Source: Symsagittifera roscoffensis (taxonomy: Eukaryota > Xenacoelomorpha > Acoela > Convolutidae). From it: a stretch of 64,000 bases of DNA. The stretch is taken from assembly GCF_963678635.1 (NCBI RefSeq), contig NC_087062.1, positions 40,471,676 to 40,535,675 on the forward strand, written 5' to 3'. The notes below the pieces were generated by a model. That model did no database searches. It was not told where the DNA came from and saw only the letters and a list, made by a program, of their open reading frames with translations. Made by a program: the position numbers and the translations under genes. Every line of letters starts with the position of its first letter. Position 1 is the first letter of the stretch. Shown piece by piece: positions 58,401-61,059 of the stretch.

Positions 58401-59345
58401 GAATAGGTTTTAATTCGTTTGCAATGATGCAGTGTTTTTCGTCAAGTTTCTTGTAGATTTCAGGAATGACCGTTTCCTTGATTTCATTTTTAGCATCTTA
58501 TTTACATCTGACTAATTGGAGTTCAAAAAGGAATACCTTCACAAAAAGACAACCACATCAAATAACCAGATCATATTCTAAATATAATCAATCATAAAAA
58601 TATTCATATACAGATTATATTTTGGCTCGATAATATGGCCCAAAACTCGCGCGCTCGTTTTACGGGTTCAAAATTAAGCGTCACGTTGCTCGTTCCATCA
58701 TTGCGTGATGAAATGATTTTGGTTTACGGCACCTTTTGGCGTTGCGCCAAAAATTCTGAAACTCGTTGCTTAAAAAAGAAAAAATGAACGACTGAAATCT
58801 CGTTTTATTTAATAAAAATTTGTAAGAAAGATCTGCAACAGAGATTATATAATTTGTTTAAAGATTGTTAATTTGAGACGAGTCGCATTTTATACCAAGT
58901 TTTCGGCACCACGCCTTGCGATTAACTTGAAAAATTTAGCTCAGTTTTAGCTTTCAGCTCCAACAGAAAGTAGTGAAACGGGTGAAAAGATAAAGAAGAG
59001 AAACAGCTATTTTTATGGTTACAGAAGTTGTTTACGTGTAAAAAAAAGTCTAAAGCCCAATTTAAAAATGTTTGTCGCTAAAGTAACAAATCACATGAGA
59101 TTCATCATGACGAAACGAAACTCTCATTGAAGCTTGCTGTTTTTTTTTTAAATAATAACCTTTGTCGAAAAATGATAACTGGTTTCTGTCATCCACACAA
59201 AGAACACCATGCAGTTGCCATCGTCGAGAAAACTGTTCAGTTCCTGAGAGGCAAGAAAGTTGCGCTGTAAATTTTTGTCTTTTCCATAATGACCATATAG
59301 CATTTGGAGGAGAAACACTTTCCGTGGATCAGAATCTGTTTCCAT
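7418..59345 (-). CDS. DYNC2H1: Cytoplasmic dynein 2 heavy chain, 44 exons, complete
   Basis: Motor subunit of dynein-2, which drives retrograde intraflagellar transport from ciliary tip to base. Exons, 5' to 3' (high-low): 59345-59160, 52494-52173, 51889-51620, 51242-51013, 50692-50444, 50098-48764, 48523-48152, 46543-44229, 43933-43610, 42066-41742, 41380-41204, 39752-39600, 37341-37199, 36957-36798, 36394-36242, 36075-35572, 35345-35073, 34719-34270, 33518-33327, 32476-32310, 32054-31856, 31494-31296, 31053-30935, 30637-30500, 28418-28144, 27844-27637, 27206-26955, 26118-25846, 25425-25203, 21797-21565, 21400-21074, 20829-20668, 20488-20407, 20007-19832, 19530-19291, 18410-18186, 17934-17685, 17361-17162, 16819-16604, 14479-14225, 13788-13574, 13351-13264, 8007-7891, 7597-7418. 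They sum to 13,152 nt: 4,383 residues, close to the roughly 4,310 of the human protein. All introns are GT-AG with matching phases. P-loops lie near residues 1704, 1997, 2317 and 2670 (AAA1-4). The sequence follows vertebrate DYNC2H1 rather than DYNC1H1 or axonemal chains throughout. The tail, linker, six AAA modules, stalk and C-terminal region are all present, so the gene looks functional. Confidence 0.96.
7692..7750 (+). repeat. Possible left-end fragment of the CAGGGGCG hAT MITE
   Basis: CAGGGGCGAATCTAAGATTTT resembles the left terminus of the MITEs at 32692 and 33614. No matching right end or target duplication is visible, so at most a truncated relic in the last intron. Confidence 0.3.
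8083..8165 (+). tRNA. tRNA-Leu (anticodon UAA)
   Basis: Acceptor arms 8083-8089 and 8158-8164 pair fully (one G-U), with discriminator A at 8165. The D-arm carries GCCGAGTGGTTAAGGC (A box). The anticodon stem TTGGA/TCCAA encloses loop CTTAAGA with anticodon TAA at 8116-8118. The long variable arm typical of Leu is present. The T-arm CTGGG-TTCGAAC-CCCAG contains a perfect B box. A T-run just after 8167 fits a pol III terminator. It lies antisense in the 5.2-kb intron between dynein exons 42 and 43, about 75 bp from exon 43. All stems are intact, so it is probably a working gene. Confidence 0.95.
8553..8630. repeat. 39-bp tandem duplication
   Basis: GTGTCGTCTAACGCA occurs at 8553 and again at 8592, each followed by TCTATG and, further on, GTATTCAGTT. 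No other copies are seen nearby. Confidence 0.8.
8900..9690 (+). mobile_element. Group B repeat, diverged
   Basis: The left end ACACACGAAGACGACGCGGACTTTCGC with CACTTGCGAC, and the right end TTGTTAAACTAGTTGTTAAG then TTGATAACGCTTGCTAATCC, match the copies at 22893 and 59816. Confidence 0.5.
10440..11128 (+). mobile_element. Group A hairpin-end repeat, long form
   Basis: The left end ACACACAAGCGAAGCTGCACTTCGC and the right end CTATGCTACGCTTGTGTAAG bracket about 690 bp. It shares the internal blocks seen at 54049-54737, including GAAACAAATAGCTTTCTTC. A decayed tRNA-like part with GGAATTGAACC (B box on the minus strand) lies near 10573. It lies in the intron between dynein exons 42 and 43. Confidence 0.7.
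11500..11955. repeat. 227-bp tandem duplication
   Basis: Two units start near 11500 and 11727. Shared stretches include GCAAATTTATTTC, AACATTAAGATTTTAAA and AGAAAAGCAGCCCT. Divergence is moderate, so this is not recent. It lies in the intron between dynein exons 42 and 43. Confidence 0.8.
12060..13047 (+). mobile_element. Group A repeat, possibly nested
   Basis: The left end ACACAGAGACGAAGTCGCACTTCGC and right end CTAAGCTACGCTTGAGTAAA are about 990 bp apart, longer than the 690-bp form. Two B-box-like segments (near 12200 and 12533) suggest that one copy has inserted into another or that part has been duplicated. Confidence 0.6.
14884..16218 (+). mobile_element. Group A repeat with an inserted tandem duplication
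   Basis: The left end TTTTACACAGAGGCGAAGTT and right end CACGCTTAGCTTGTGTAAAA bracket about 1.33 kb. The excess length is largely the 186-bp tandem duplication at 15304-15675 and flanking unrelated sequence. The CAATAAAGCAGCAACATATGC block of the group is at about 16055-16077. Confidence 0.6.
15304..15675. repeat. 186-bp tandem duplication
   Basis: Units 15304-15489 and 15490-15675 are about 90 percent alike by eye, beginning AACCCTCGTG and AACCCTGGTG and sharing GCTTAAGTAGGGGATAAA and CTACTACTCGCTCTTTCAAT. It lies inside the group A repeat at 14884-16218. Confidence 0.85.
18186..25425 (-). CDS. DYNC2H1: DYNC2H1 exons 29-36, AAA5 and AAA6
   Basis: Exons 25425-25203, 21797-21565, 21400-21074, 20829-20668, 20488-20407, 20007-19832, 19530-19291 and 18410-18186, about residues 3322-3877. 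Markers are [15 protein letters not shown], the [13 protein letters not shown] and [17 protein letters not shown] blocks, the helical [23 protein letters not shown] segment, [29 protein letters not shown], and [12 protein letters not shown] with [12 protein letters not shown]. Exon 33 (82 nt) is short but links 32 and 34 in frame ([12 protein letters not shown]). No exon is missing between 31 and 32. Confidence 0.93.
18480..18899. mobile_element. hAT-type MITE of a second family
   Basis: A 420-bp element with inverted termini CAGAGCTGGTCAA and (reverse) CAGGGCTGGTCAAAAT, flanked by a perfect 8-bp duplication TTCACATG (18472-18479 and 18900-18907). The subterminal regions on both sides are dense in GTTTTAAAC-type palindromic motifs, a pattern seen where hAT transposases bind repeated subterminal sites. 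Non-coding. It lies in the intron between dynein exons 35 and 36. Confidence 0.92.
22893..23612 (+). mobile_element. Group B repeat
   Basis: The left end is GCAGAGGCAAAATTGAGCTTCGG, then GCGATATAACAATTAAGGGATG. The right end is GTTAAACTAGTTGTTAACCC followed by CTTGATAACGCTTACTAAT. About 720 bp, in the intron between dynein exons 29 and 30. Confidence 0.6.
24026..24860 (+). mobile_element. Group A repeat with extra tRNA-like segment
   Basis: The left end CACAGAGGCAGAGTTGCACTTCGC begins near 24031. The shared block GAAACAAATAGCTTTTTTCGG lies near 24690 and the right end near 24840-24860. Inside, 24280-24350 reads on the minus strand as a tRNA-like unit (TAGCGTAGAGGTAGAGAAGG, then GGGTTCGAACC). 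It sits in the intron between dynein exons 29 and 30. Confidence 0.6.
25846..31053 (-). CDS. DYNC2H1: DYNC2H1 exons 23-28, stalk and microtubule-binding domain
   Basis: Exons 31053-30935, 30637-30500, 28418-28144, 27844-27637, 27206-26955 and 26118-25846, about residues 2900-3321. Exons 23-25 form the outgoing coiled coil ([31 protein letters not shown]). The microtubule-binding head follows in exons 25-26 ([20 protein letters not shown], then [20 protein letters not shown]). The return coiled coil is exon 27 ([18 protein letters not shown]). Exon 28 enters AAA5 ([34 protein letters not shown]). A GATA-type microsatellite lies in the intron after exon 24. Confidence 0.94.
26247..26629 (+). 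mobile_element. hAT-type MITE, copy 3 (older)
   Basis: The same family as the two copies near 33 kb but shorter (383 bp) and clearly diverged. The left terminus has lost a G (CAGGGCGGATTTAGG), and the flanking 8-bp repeats match at six positions (ACGGACAT and ACGGAGAC). It lies in the intron between dynein exons 27 and 28, just upstream of exon 28. Confidence 0.85.
28460..29155 (+). mobile_element. Group B-type repeat ending in a tRNA-like unit
   Basis: The left end CACACGGAGGCAAAGCTGAGCTTCGC and GCGATATAACTCAAACC are of group B type. At 29060-29140 the minus strand reads as a tRNA-like unit: TTTGGTCTAGAGGTAACGC (A box) and GTTCGAGTGCC (B box), with a near-complete anticodon-arm-like hairpin GGTCGCCTTGCAACC. 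Two internal stretches (28670-28870 and 28800-29000) repeat each other imperfectly. Confidence 0.5.
29250..30180 (+). mobile_element. Group C repeat with internal ~205-bp tandem units
   Basis: It starts with AATAGCCGATTGCAGTGGAAGTAGAACAG, a decayed form of the CTGTGC-AAGTA-GCACAG hairpin seen at 42120. The interior has two units, each with a TATGATATATC motif and an ATTCCGAT..TTGTGGTAACT-like block (near 29730 and 29936). Late in the copy come CGCAAAACTCCTCCCC and then CGCCTGCTCTCGCAAGTTT. No coding capacity. It lies in the intron between dynein exons 24 and 25. Confidence 0.6.
30262..30406. repeat. (GATA)n microsatellite with GAATA variants
   Basis: About 145 bp of TAGA/GATA units, interrupted at regular places by an extra A (AGAATAGATAG). 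It lies in the intron after dynein exon 24 and is likely length-variable. Confidence 0.95.
31296..32476 (-). CDS. DYNC2H1: DYNC2H1 exons 20-22, AAA4
   Basis: Exon 20 (32476-32310) has [23 protein letters not shown] and the block [17 protein letters not shown]. Exon 21 (32054-31856) has [15 protein letters not shown] and [19 protein letters not shown]. Exon 22 (31494-31296) is lineage-specific in its second half: a Gly/Ser/Asp-rich run ([17 protein letters not shown]) replaces the Lys-rich human segment. It then runs into [18 protein letters not shown] in exon 23. Phases 2, 0, 1 are consistent. Confidence 0.92.
32692..33127 (+). mobile_element. hAT-type MITE, copy 1
   Basis: A 436-bp element with terminal inverted repeats CAGGGGCGGATCCAGG and (reverse) CAGGGGCGGATTTAGG, flanked by a perfect 8-bp duplication CCCAGATT (32684-32691 and 33128-33135). 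An 8-bp duplication and a CAGGGGCGG terminus are typical of hAT non-autonomous elements. There is no coding capacity. The interior has a GGCGCC palindrome near 32965 and a C-run near the right end. It lies in the intron between exons 19 and 20. Confidence 0.93.
33327..33518 (-). CDS. DYNC2H1: DYNC2H1 exon 19, AAA4 P-loop
   Basis: Encodes residues 2648-2711, exactly 64 codons, phase 0 at both ends. It has [22 protein letters not shown], then GRSGVGRRS at about 2670, then [20 protein letters not shown]. The P-loop has Arg-Arg where GK(S/T) would be expected. The human protein has the same GRSGVGRR form, so this is a family trait and not damage. The donor GTTCGT is weak; it was chosen because it gives the exact alignment [15 protein letters not shown] to human. 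Near-identical MITEs flank this exon on both sides. Confidence 0.92.
33614..34048 (+). mobile_element. hAT-type MITE, copy 2
   Basis: A 435-bp element, near-identical to copy 1 base by base, same orientation, with its own perfect 8-bp duplication TCTGCATG (33606-33613 and 34049-34056). The different target duplication shows a separate insertion event, not a local copy of the region. It lies in the intron between exons 18 and 19, about 95 bp from exon 19. Confidence 0.93.
34270..34719 (-). CDS. DYNC2H1: DYNC2H1 exon 18, AAA3 to AAA4
   Basis: Encodes residues 2498-2647. [18 protein letters not shown] matches human YSHYFFTPCILTQWVLGL, and [11 protein letters not shown]-like sequence ([11 protein letters not shown]) matches RRLFRDKIVG. 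A short diverged stretch precedes [15 protein letters not shown] tRNA-Phe gene sits about 110 nt upstream in the preceding intron, on the same strand. The donor is GTCGGT, non-standard at +3. Confidence 0.93.
34830..34902 (-). tRNA. tRNA-Phe (anticodon GAA)
   Basis: On the minus strand the 5' arm GCCGTGA (34902-34896) pairs with TCGCGGC at the 3' end, with discriminator A at 34830. The A box TAGCTCAGTTGGGAGAGC and B box GGTTCGATCCC are perfect. The anticodon loop CTGAAGA gives GAA at 34869-34867, flanked by pairing stems. A TTTT run follows within 10 nt. It sits in the intron between dynein exons 17 and 18, in the sense direction, so it can be read by pol II within the host pre-mRNA as well as by pol III. 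Confidence 0.95.
35073..36075 (-). CDS. DYNC2H1: DYNC2H1 exons 16-17, AAA3
   Basis: Exon 16 (36075-35572, 168 codons) carries the AAA3 Walker A GPEGCGKS at about residue 2317, [32 protein letters not shown] and the Walker B region [15 protein letters not shown]. Exon 17 (35345-35073) continues with [19 protein letters not shown] and [17 protein letters not shown]3 is the regulatory ATPase site. The donor of exon 16 is a perfect GTAAGT. Both exons are in phase 0. Confidence 0.95.
36242..37341 (-). CDS. DYNC2H1: DYNC2H1 exons 13-15, AAA2 to AAA3 connection
   Basis: Exon 13 (37341-37199) encodes [17 protein letters not shown] and ends in MGMIFL. Exon 14 (36957-36798) is more divergent ([15 protein letters not shown]). 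Exon 15 (36394-36242) encodes [13 protein letters not shown], matching human SLVGTVMNGLSHL, then a diverged helical stretch ending in GFMRE. Phases 2, 0, 0 agree. This is the least conserved part of the ring, as expected for the AAA2-AAA3 linker. Confidence 0.86.
37660..38060 (+). mobile_element. Group A/B repeat, left part
   Basis: The left end CACACAGAGGCAAAGCGAAGCTTCGC with CACTTGCG starts the copy. A shared stretch TCGATAGTGGAGTTTGCCTTCC near 38034 is also seen near 13160. The right end is unclear. It lies in the intron between dynein exons 12 and 13. Confidence 0.45.
38400..39599. other. Intron 12 stretch without recognised features
   Basis: AT-rich intron sequence between the group A/B repeat and exon 12. 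It has a G-run near 39175-39186 and nothing I can name. Confidence 0.4.
39600..41380 (-). CDS. DYNC2H1: DYNC2H1 exons 11-12, AAA2 P-loop
   Basis: Exon 11 (41380-41204) has [16 protein letters not shown] followed by the AAA2 Walker [10 protein letters not shown] at about residue 1997. Exon 12 (39752-39600) has [17 protein letters not shown] and the Walker B segment [12 protein letters not shown] near residue 2069. AAA2 in dyneins binds ATP without cycling it. The strong match here helps fix the frame of the very divergent introns around it. Confidence 0.94.
40668..41075 (+). mobile_element. Group A repeat, diverged short form
   Basis: The left end ACATAGGCAAAGCTGCAACTTCGC and right end CACTTGCTCCCACATGAGTAAA are recognisable. 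A B-box-like GGAATCGAACG (plus strand, near 40776) and an opposed A-box-like part near 40830 mark the tRNA-like unit. It ends about 130 bp from dynein exon 11. Confidence 0.5.
41742..43933 (-). CDS. DYNC2H1: DYNC2H1 exons 9-10, rest of AAA1
   Basis: Exons 43933-43610 and 42066-41742 encode about residues 1760-1976. They begin [15 protein letters not shown] and include the sensor-1 region [16 protein letters not shown], the [15 protein letters not shown] block, and [21 protein letters not shown]. These are among the best-conserved dynein segments and are intact. The intron between them (43609-42067) is filled with group C repeat sequence. Confidence 0.95.
42115..42930 (+). mobile_element. Group C repeat with hairpin end and ~190-bp tandem units
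   Basis: It opens with GATAGCCGGTTACTGTGCAAGTAGCACA, in which CTGTGC/GCACAG-type arms form a hairpin. Two similar units (about 42490-42680 and 42682-42870) each carry TCTCGACAC or TCTCGATAC, GTTCGAATC-like and TATGATATATCACTCGACCC. It ends around CACACCCGAATACAAAATTCC. The intron is between dynein exons 9 and 10. Confidence 0.65.
43000..43605. other. Intron 9 stretch with a small palindrome
   Basis: No gene. CAGGGCAAAGCCCTG (about 43099-43113) is a short perfect hairpin beside AGAGTGCTCGTATAT. It may be a repeat terminus, but no partner end is seen. Confidence 0.35.
44229..46543 (-). CDS. DYNC2H1: DYNC2H1 exon 8, linker and AAA1 P-loop (2,315 nt)
   Basis: Encodes residues 989-1759 with no intron: the end of the tail, the linker that makes the power stroke, and the start of AAA1, the main ATPase site. 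Landmarks are [63 protein letters not shown], the Walker A GPAGTGKT at about 1704-1711, and the Walker B CFDEF at about 1754-1758. All catalytic residues visible are canonical. The donor AACAG then GTGAAG splits the Arg codon after FDEFN. This is by far the longest exon. Confidence 0.97.
46600..46680 (+). repeat. Group C end fragment
   Basis: AAGTATAGCCAATTCATGTGCAAGTAGCATAGAAAATTCCGACC matches the start of the group C copies at 29250 and 42115. The rest of the element is absent. Confidence 0.6.
46796..47155 (+). mobile_element. Group A repeat, short form
   Basis: About 360 bp. The left end is TTTACACAGAGGTGAAGCTGCACTTCAC. It contains the block AATAAAACCAACAGAACAGATGC, a decayed tRNA-like part near 46920-46975, and a right end near TAGCTCGCTAGTTAAATA. 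It lacks the AT-rich middle part of the long form. Confidence 0.65.
47445..47795 (+). mobile_element. Group A repeat, short form with readable tRNA-like unit
   Basis: The left end CACAGAGGTAAAGCAGCTC has lost the inner hairpin arm. On the minus strand 47600-47528 reads as tRNA-like: GTGGCTGAATGTTTAGTGAGAC (A box), then GGTTCAAATCC (B box). The right end is TACACTAACGCTCGCAAGCTCGC. It lies directly after the copy at 46796-47155, in the same orientation and in the same intron. Confidence 0.65.
47850..48060 (+). repeat. Group C inner fragment
   Basis: It contains the AAATTACGATTGAAAGGACTTTTACATGATTTATCATTTGATCC block and the AGAACACACCCGATG end of group C. It lies close to dynein exon 7. Confidence 0.5.
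48152..48523 (-). CDS. DYNC2H1: DYNC2H1 exon 7, tail to linker
   Basis: Encodes residues 865-988, 124 codons, phase 0 on both sides. It starts [14 protein letters not shown], aligning with human WIVIGQVDMEALV, and ends before [15 protein letters not shown] in exon 8. It carries the [23 protein letters not shown] block typical of dynein-2. The donor is a consensus GTGAGT. Confidence 0.93.
48764..50098 (-). CDS. DYNC2H1: DYNC2H1 exon 6, tail (1,335 nt)
   Basis: Encodes residues 420-864 without interruption, in phase 0 on both sides. It contains the conserved tail blocks [37 protein letters not shown] and [19 protein letters not shown]. Much of the segment is predicted helical with heptad-like patterns. 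The acceptor is CAG at 50099-50101. The donor is GTTAAT at 48763-48758, with a pyrimidine at +3. Confidence 0.94.
50444..52494 (-). CDS. DYNC2H1: DYNC2H1 exons 2-5, N-terminal tail
   Basis: Exons 52494-52173, 51889-51620, 51242-51013 and 50692-50444 encode about residues 63-419 of the tail, which mediates dimerisation and binding of the intermediate and light-intermediate chains. Similarity to human is clear: [31 protein letters not shown], and [12 protein letters not shown] against human NPYTEPLWKAAV. Splice phases run 0, 1, 1, 0, 0. The exon 3 end was set at GTATGT (51619) because that joins IGGDIGRF exactly. The acceptor of exon 5 has a good tract ending TTTCAG. Confidence 0.9.
52495..53616. 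other. 3' part of intron 1, A-rich, no feature
   Basis: A-rich plus strand with many A-runs (for example 52720-53340). No reading frame, tRNA or repeat end could be supported before the group A copy at 53617. Confidence 0.4.
53617..53920 (+). mobile_element. Group A repeat, left part
   Basis: The left end CACAGAGGCGAAGCTGCACTTTCC is followed by the body and the CAATAATAACGCAGCTACATATGC block. No clear right end is visible before unrelated sequence begins. Tandem with the full copy at 54049. Confidence 0.6.
54049..54737 (+). mobile_element. Group A hairpin-end repeat, long form
   Basis: The clearest long copy (about 690 bp). The left end is ACACAGAGGCGAAGC-TGCA-CTTCGC, with GCGAAG and CTTCGC forming a hairpin. 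The right end is ACTTTGCTTCGGAAGTGTAAAT. Left ends of the group often read TTTACACA and right ends read TGTGTAAA, so the tips are short inverted repeats. On the minus strand, 54228-54174 resembles a tRNA: A-box-like TGGCTGAATGGTTAGTGAG, then B-box-like GATTCGATCC. Further right come shared blocks (ATGAAACAAATAGCTTTTTTC-like; CATCAACTGTGT). No coding capacity. The superfamily is unresolved: a tRNA-derived SINE, a MITE, or a composite of the two. Confidence 0.75.
54737..54778. repeat. Imperfect (AAT)n / (ATA)n tract
   Basis: A run of ATA, AAT and ATT triplets next to the right end of the group A repeat at 54049-54737. It might be the repeat's tail or its preferred target. Confidence 0.7.
55459..55496. 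repeat. (TTA)n microsatellite, LINE 3' tail
   Basis: About a dozen TTA/ATT repeats on the plus strand. They abut the 3' end of the minus-strand LINE, whose end reads CCTTAATAATAA, so the array is probably its tail expanded after insertion. Confidence 0.85.
57229..57300. repeat. 36-bp tandem duplication inside the LINE endonuclease
   Basis: Two adjacent 36-bp units (57229-57264 and 57265-57300) differ at the last base only. The 12-codon period keeps the reading frame, so the residues [12 protein letters not shown] appear twice. Its near identity indicates a recent replication slip. Confidence 0.92.
57800..59159. other. 5' part of intron 1 beyond the LINE
   Basis: From the LINE's ORF1-like region (ending near 58500) to exon 1, about 660 bp of AT-rich sequence without a recognised feature. 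It contains AACGAGCAACGTG-type short GC-richer stretches near 58640-58760 that I cannot assign. Confidence 0.35.
59160..59345 (-). CDS. DYNC2H1: DYNC2H1 exon 1, N-terminus of the tail
   Basis: Encodes residues 1-62. The first residues ([13 protein letters not shown]) align with the human start (MANGTADVRKLFIF), and the next block ([13 protein letters not shown]) matches human NNFLDDGNQMLL, so the ATG at 59345-59343 is the likely start. The donor is GTTATT after 59160, phase 0. The exon is preceded directly by a good 3' splice site (CAG at 59352-59350), leaving a 4-nt leader, AGAT. It sits 6.7 kb from exon 2, with a LINE in between. Confidence 0.88.
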
Positions 59346-59365
59346 ATCTCTGAAATAAAAAAAAA
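59346..59365 (-). promoter_or_regulatory. 3' splice site 4 nt before the DYNC2H1 start codon
   Basis: On the minus strand a T-rich tract ending TATTTCAG is followed by AGAT and then ATG. Either a non-coding 5' exon lies upstream (above 59,366, perhaps outside the window) or the pre-mRNA receives a spliced leader in trans. The sequence alone cannot separate these. Confidence 0.65.
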
Positions 59366-59815
59366 CATAAGATACTTATAGGAATCGAATTAAGTAAGCA
59401 ATTTATGGATATTGAGTTATTTAATTCTGCTAGCTGATAAATAAAGACTTGATTTGTTGAAAAGACAGTTTCGTGTAAAACAGAAGAAGCGGATCGCTGT
59501 GCAAGTAGTCGATGATGTTGCGACTGTACAGCAATTCTTCCAAAAAGAAATCAAGCTCCAATTTTTTTTTTGAAATGACCTTTAGGATTCCGAATCACGA
59601 CTAGAAAAGCTTCGATATCGTTTCATTCTTCAACATATCGTTTCGAGTTTTACTCGAAAAACTCAAACTCCTGGAGAAAGCCCAACCTATGCCTTAGATA
59701 GTTTCCGCTCTTCAAAATTGAGCTTTTAAAGTTCGACATCACAAAAAGTTATTTACCGTAGTCTATATAGCAACTATAGTTATTGCCGTCATCATTGCTT
59801 AAGAACTCAAAATTT

Positions 59816-60441
59816 TAAGACAGAGGCGAAGCTGAGCTCCGCATCACTTGCGATACAACAGTTATAGGATGAAAACTGAAACTCAAGAAGTAGCAAAGAC
59901 GATTTCAAACGACTTAACCATTGAAGAAAGAACTAAAAAAACAAAATTAAAAAATTACTAGTGTAAAAAATGATGTTCTTACATGTTCAAATTTATTAAA
60001 GTATTTTAGAAAGGGTCCTTTTGGGGCTTGATTATTCGAAAATGTCAGGGTCTTATCAATCTCAAAAAAGCAACGGAAATTTTCAGCATCTTAATGGAAA
60101 AAATTGCATGTACTCCACATAAGATGCACGAGTGCTATTTAGGAAGTGTATACAAGGTGATATACATAATTTAGACATTAAACCGACTCACCTTAAGTGG
60201 AAAAAAATGAAGCCAAAAAATAATCGGCAGAAATATAATATTGAAACTTTACAGTTACACATACAAGGTTTGAAATTCTATATCTTTACCAGTAGCTTTT
60301 AGCAGCCAGTAACAACCAAATTAATTTCAAAAAATTGAGCATTTCAGCAGCTTAAATGATGCGAGTGATTTGATCAAACAGGTTAACCCGAAAAAAAGTA
60401 TGTATACCGATTTGATAACGCTCGCTAATCGCAAGCGTATA
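59816..60441 (+). mobile_element. Group B repeat (shares the group A left end)
   Basis: The left end GACAGAGGCGAAGCTGAGCTCCGC has the same hairpin design as group A, followed by CACTTGCGATACAACAG. The right end is GATAACGCTCGCTAATCGCAAGCGTA, where ACGCTTGC and GCAAGCGT-type arms form a second hairpin. The interior differs from group A. It lies in the upstream flank of the gene. Confidence 0.65.
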
Positions 60442-60474
60442 AAAGTTTAACATATCTACGGAGTTTCAAATTGC

Positions 60475-60720
60475 AAAGAAGTAGCCGGTTGCTGTACTTG
60501 CAGCACAAAATCATTCGACCACAATTATCATTGCAAAATGTAAATAACGATTGAAAACAAATCACGTTTTTAAAAGTTTTTTTATTCAATCTTTTCAAAA
60601 AACAGTTTTTGTAGATTATTTTTAGAAAGAGCAATGATAACCGGTTGCTCTGCAAGTGGCACAGAATCTTTCGACAATTGTAAATTGAGTAAAAACATTC
60701 AAAAGCTACGATAATTCTGA
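60475..60720 (+). repeat. Two adjacent group C end fragments
   Basis: AGTAGCCGGTTGCTGTACTTGCAGCACA (60480) and GATAACCGGTTGCTCTGCAAGTGGCACAG (60640) are two copies of the same terminus about 160 bp apart, in the same orientation. They follow directly on the group B copy ending at 60441. Confidence 0.55.
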
Positions 60721-61059
60721 AACACAAAATAGAAAAAATTGTCTTTCTTAATTTTTAGTAAGTGGCAATGAGTTAAGTAAAACAGCAAAACTGATAAGTA
60801 ATTTATCTATCATAACGTACAAAACTGGGTTAGAACTAAACTAAAATCAAATTAAATGGCATCATGCGAGTATGATCATCGAAAAAGCTCAGACCACTTT
60901 TTCTCGCCCCTGAGACAATAATTGATTTTTTTTGAATCCGAATAGCAGCTGAAAGGGTTTTATGATAACACAATGGTAGTCAAAATGCGTTCGAAACACA
61001 CACCCTACGCCATCTTTTCTTCCCACTTCGTAAATTTTTTTTTCTTTTTTTTTGTTTTC

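Larger units (their letters stand above)
55459..58500 (-). mobile_element. LINE with ORF1-like, endonuclease and RT regions, same strand as the gene
   Basis: In intron 1 of the dynein gene. From its 5' side: an ORF1-like region (about 58500-57859) with a charged helical part and a block [19 protein letters not shown], crossed by in-frame TAA codons near 58328 and 58214; an APE-type endonuclease (57743-57186: [38 protein letters not shown]); and an open 484-codon RT frame (57198-55744) with [30 protein letters not shown], the catalytic FADD at 56430-56419 and a normal C-terminal region. The usual GVPQGS is GVPQVL here. The segment between endonuclease and RT fingers is shorter than usual, suggesting an internal deletion. 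The 3' end carries a TAA-type repeat tail (55459-55496). Defective, but much younger than the LINE at 4050-6450. Confidence 0.88.
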
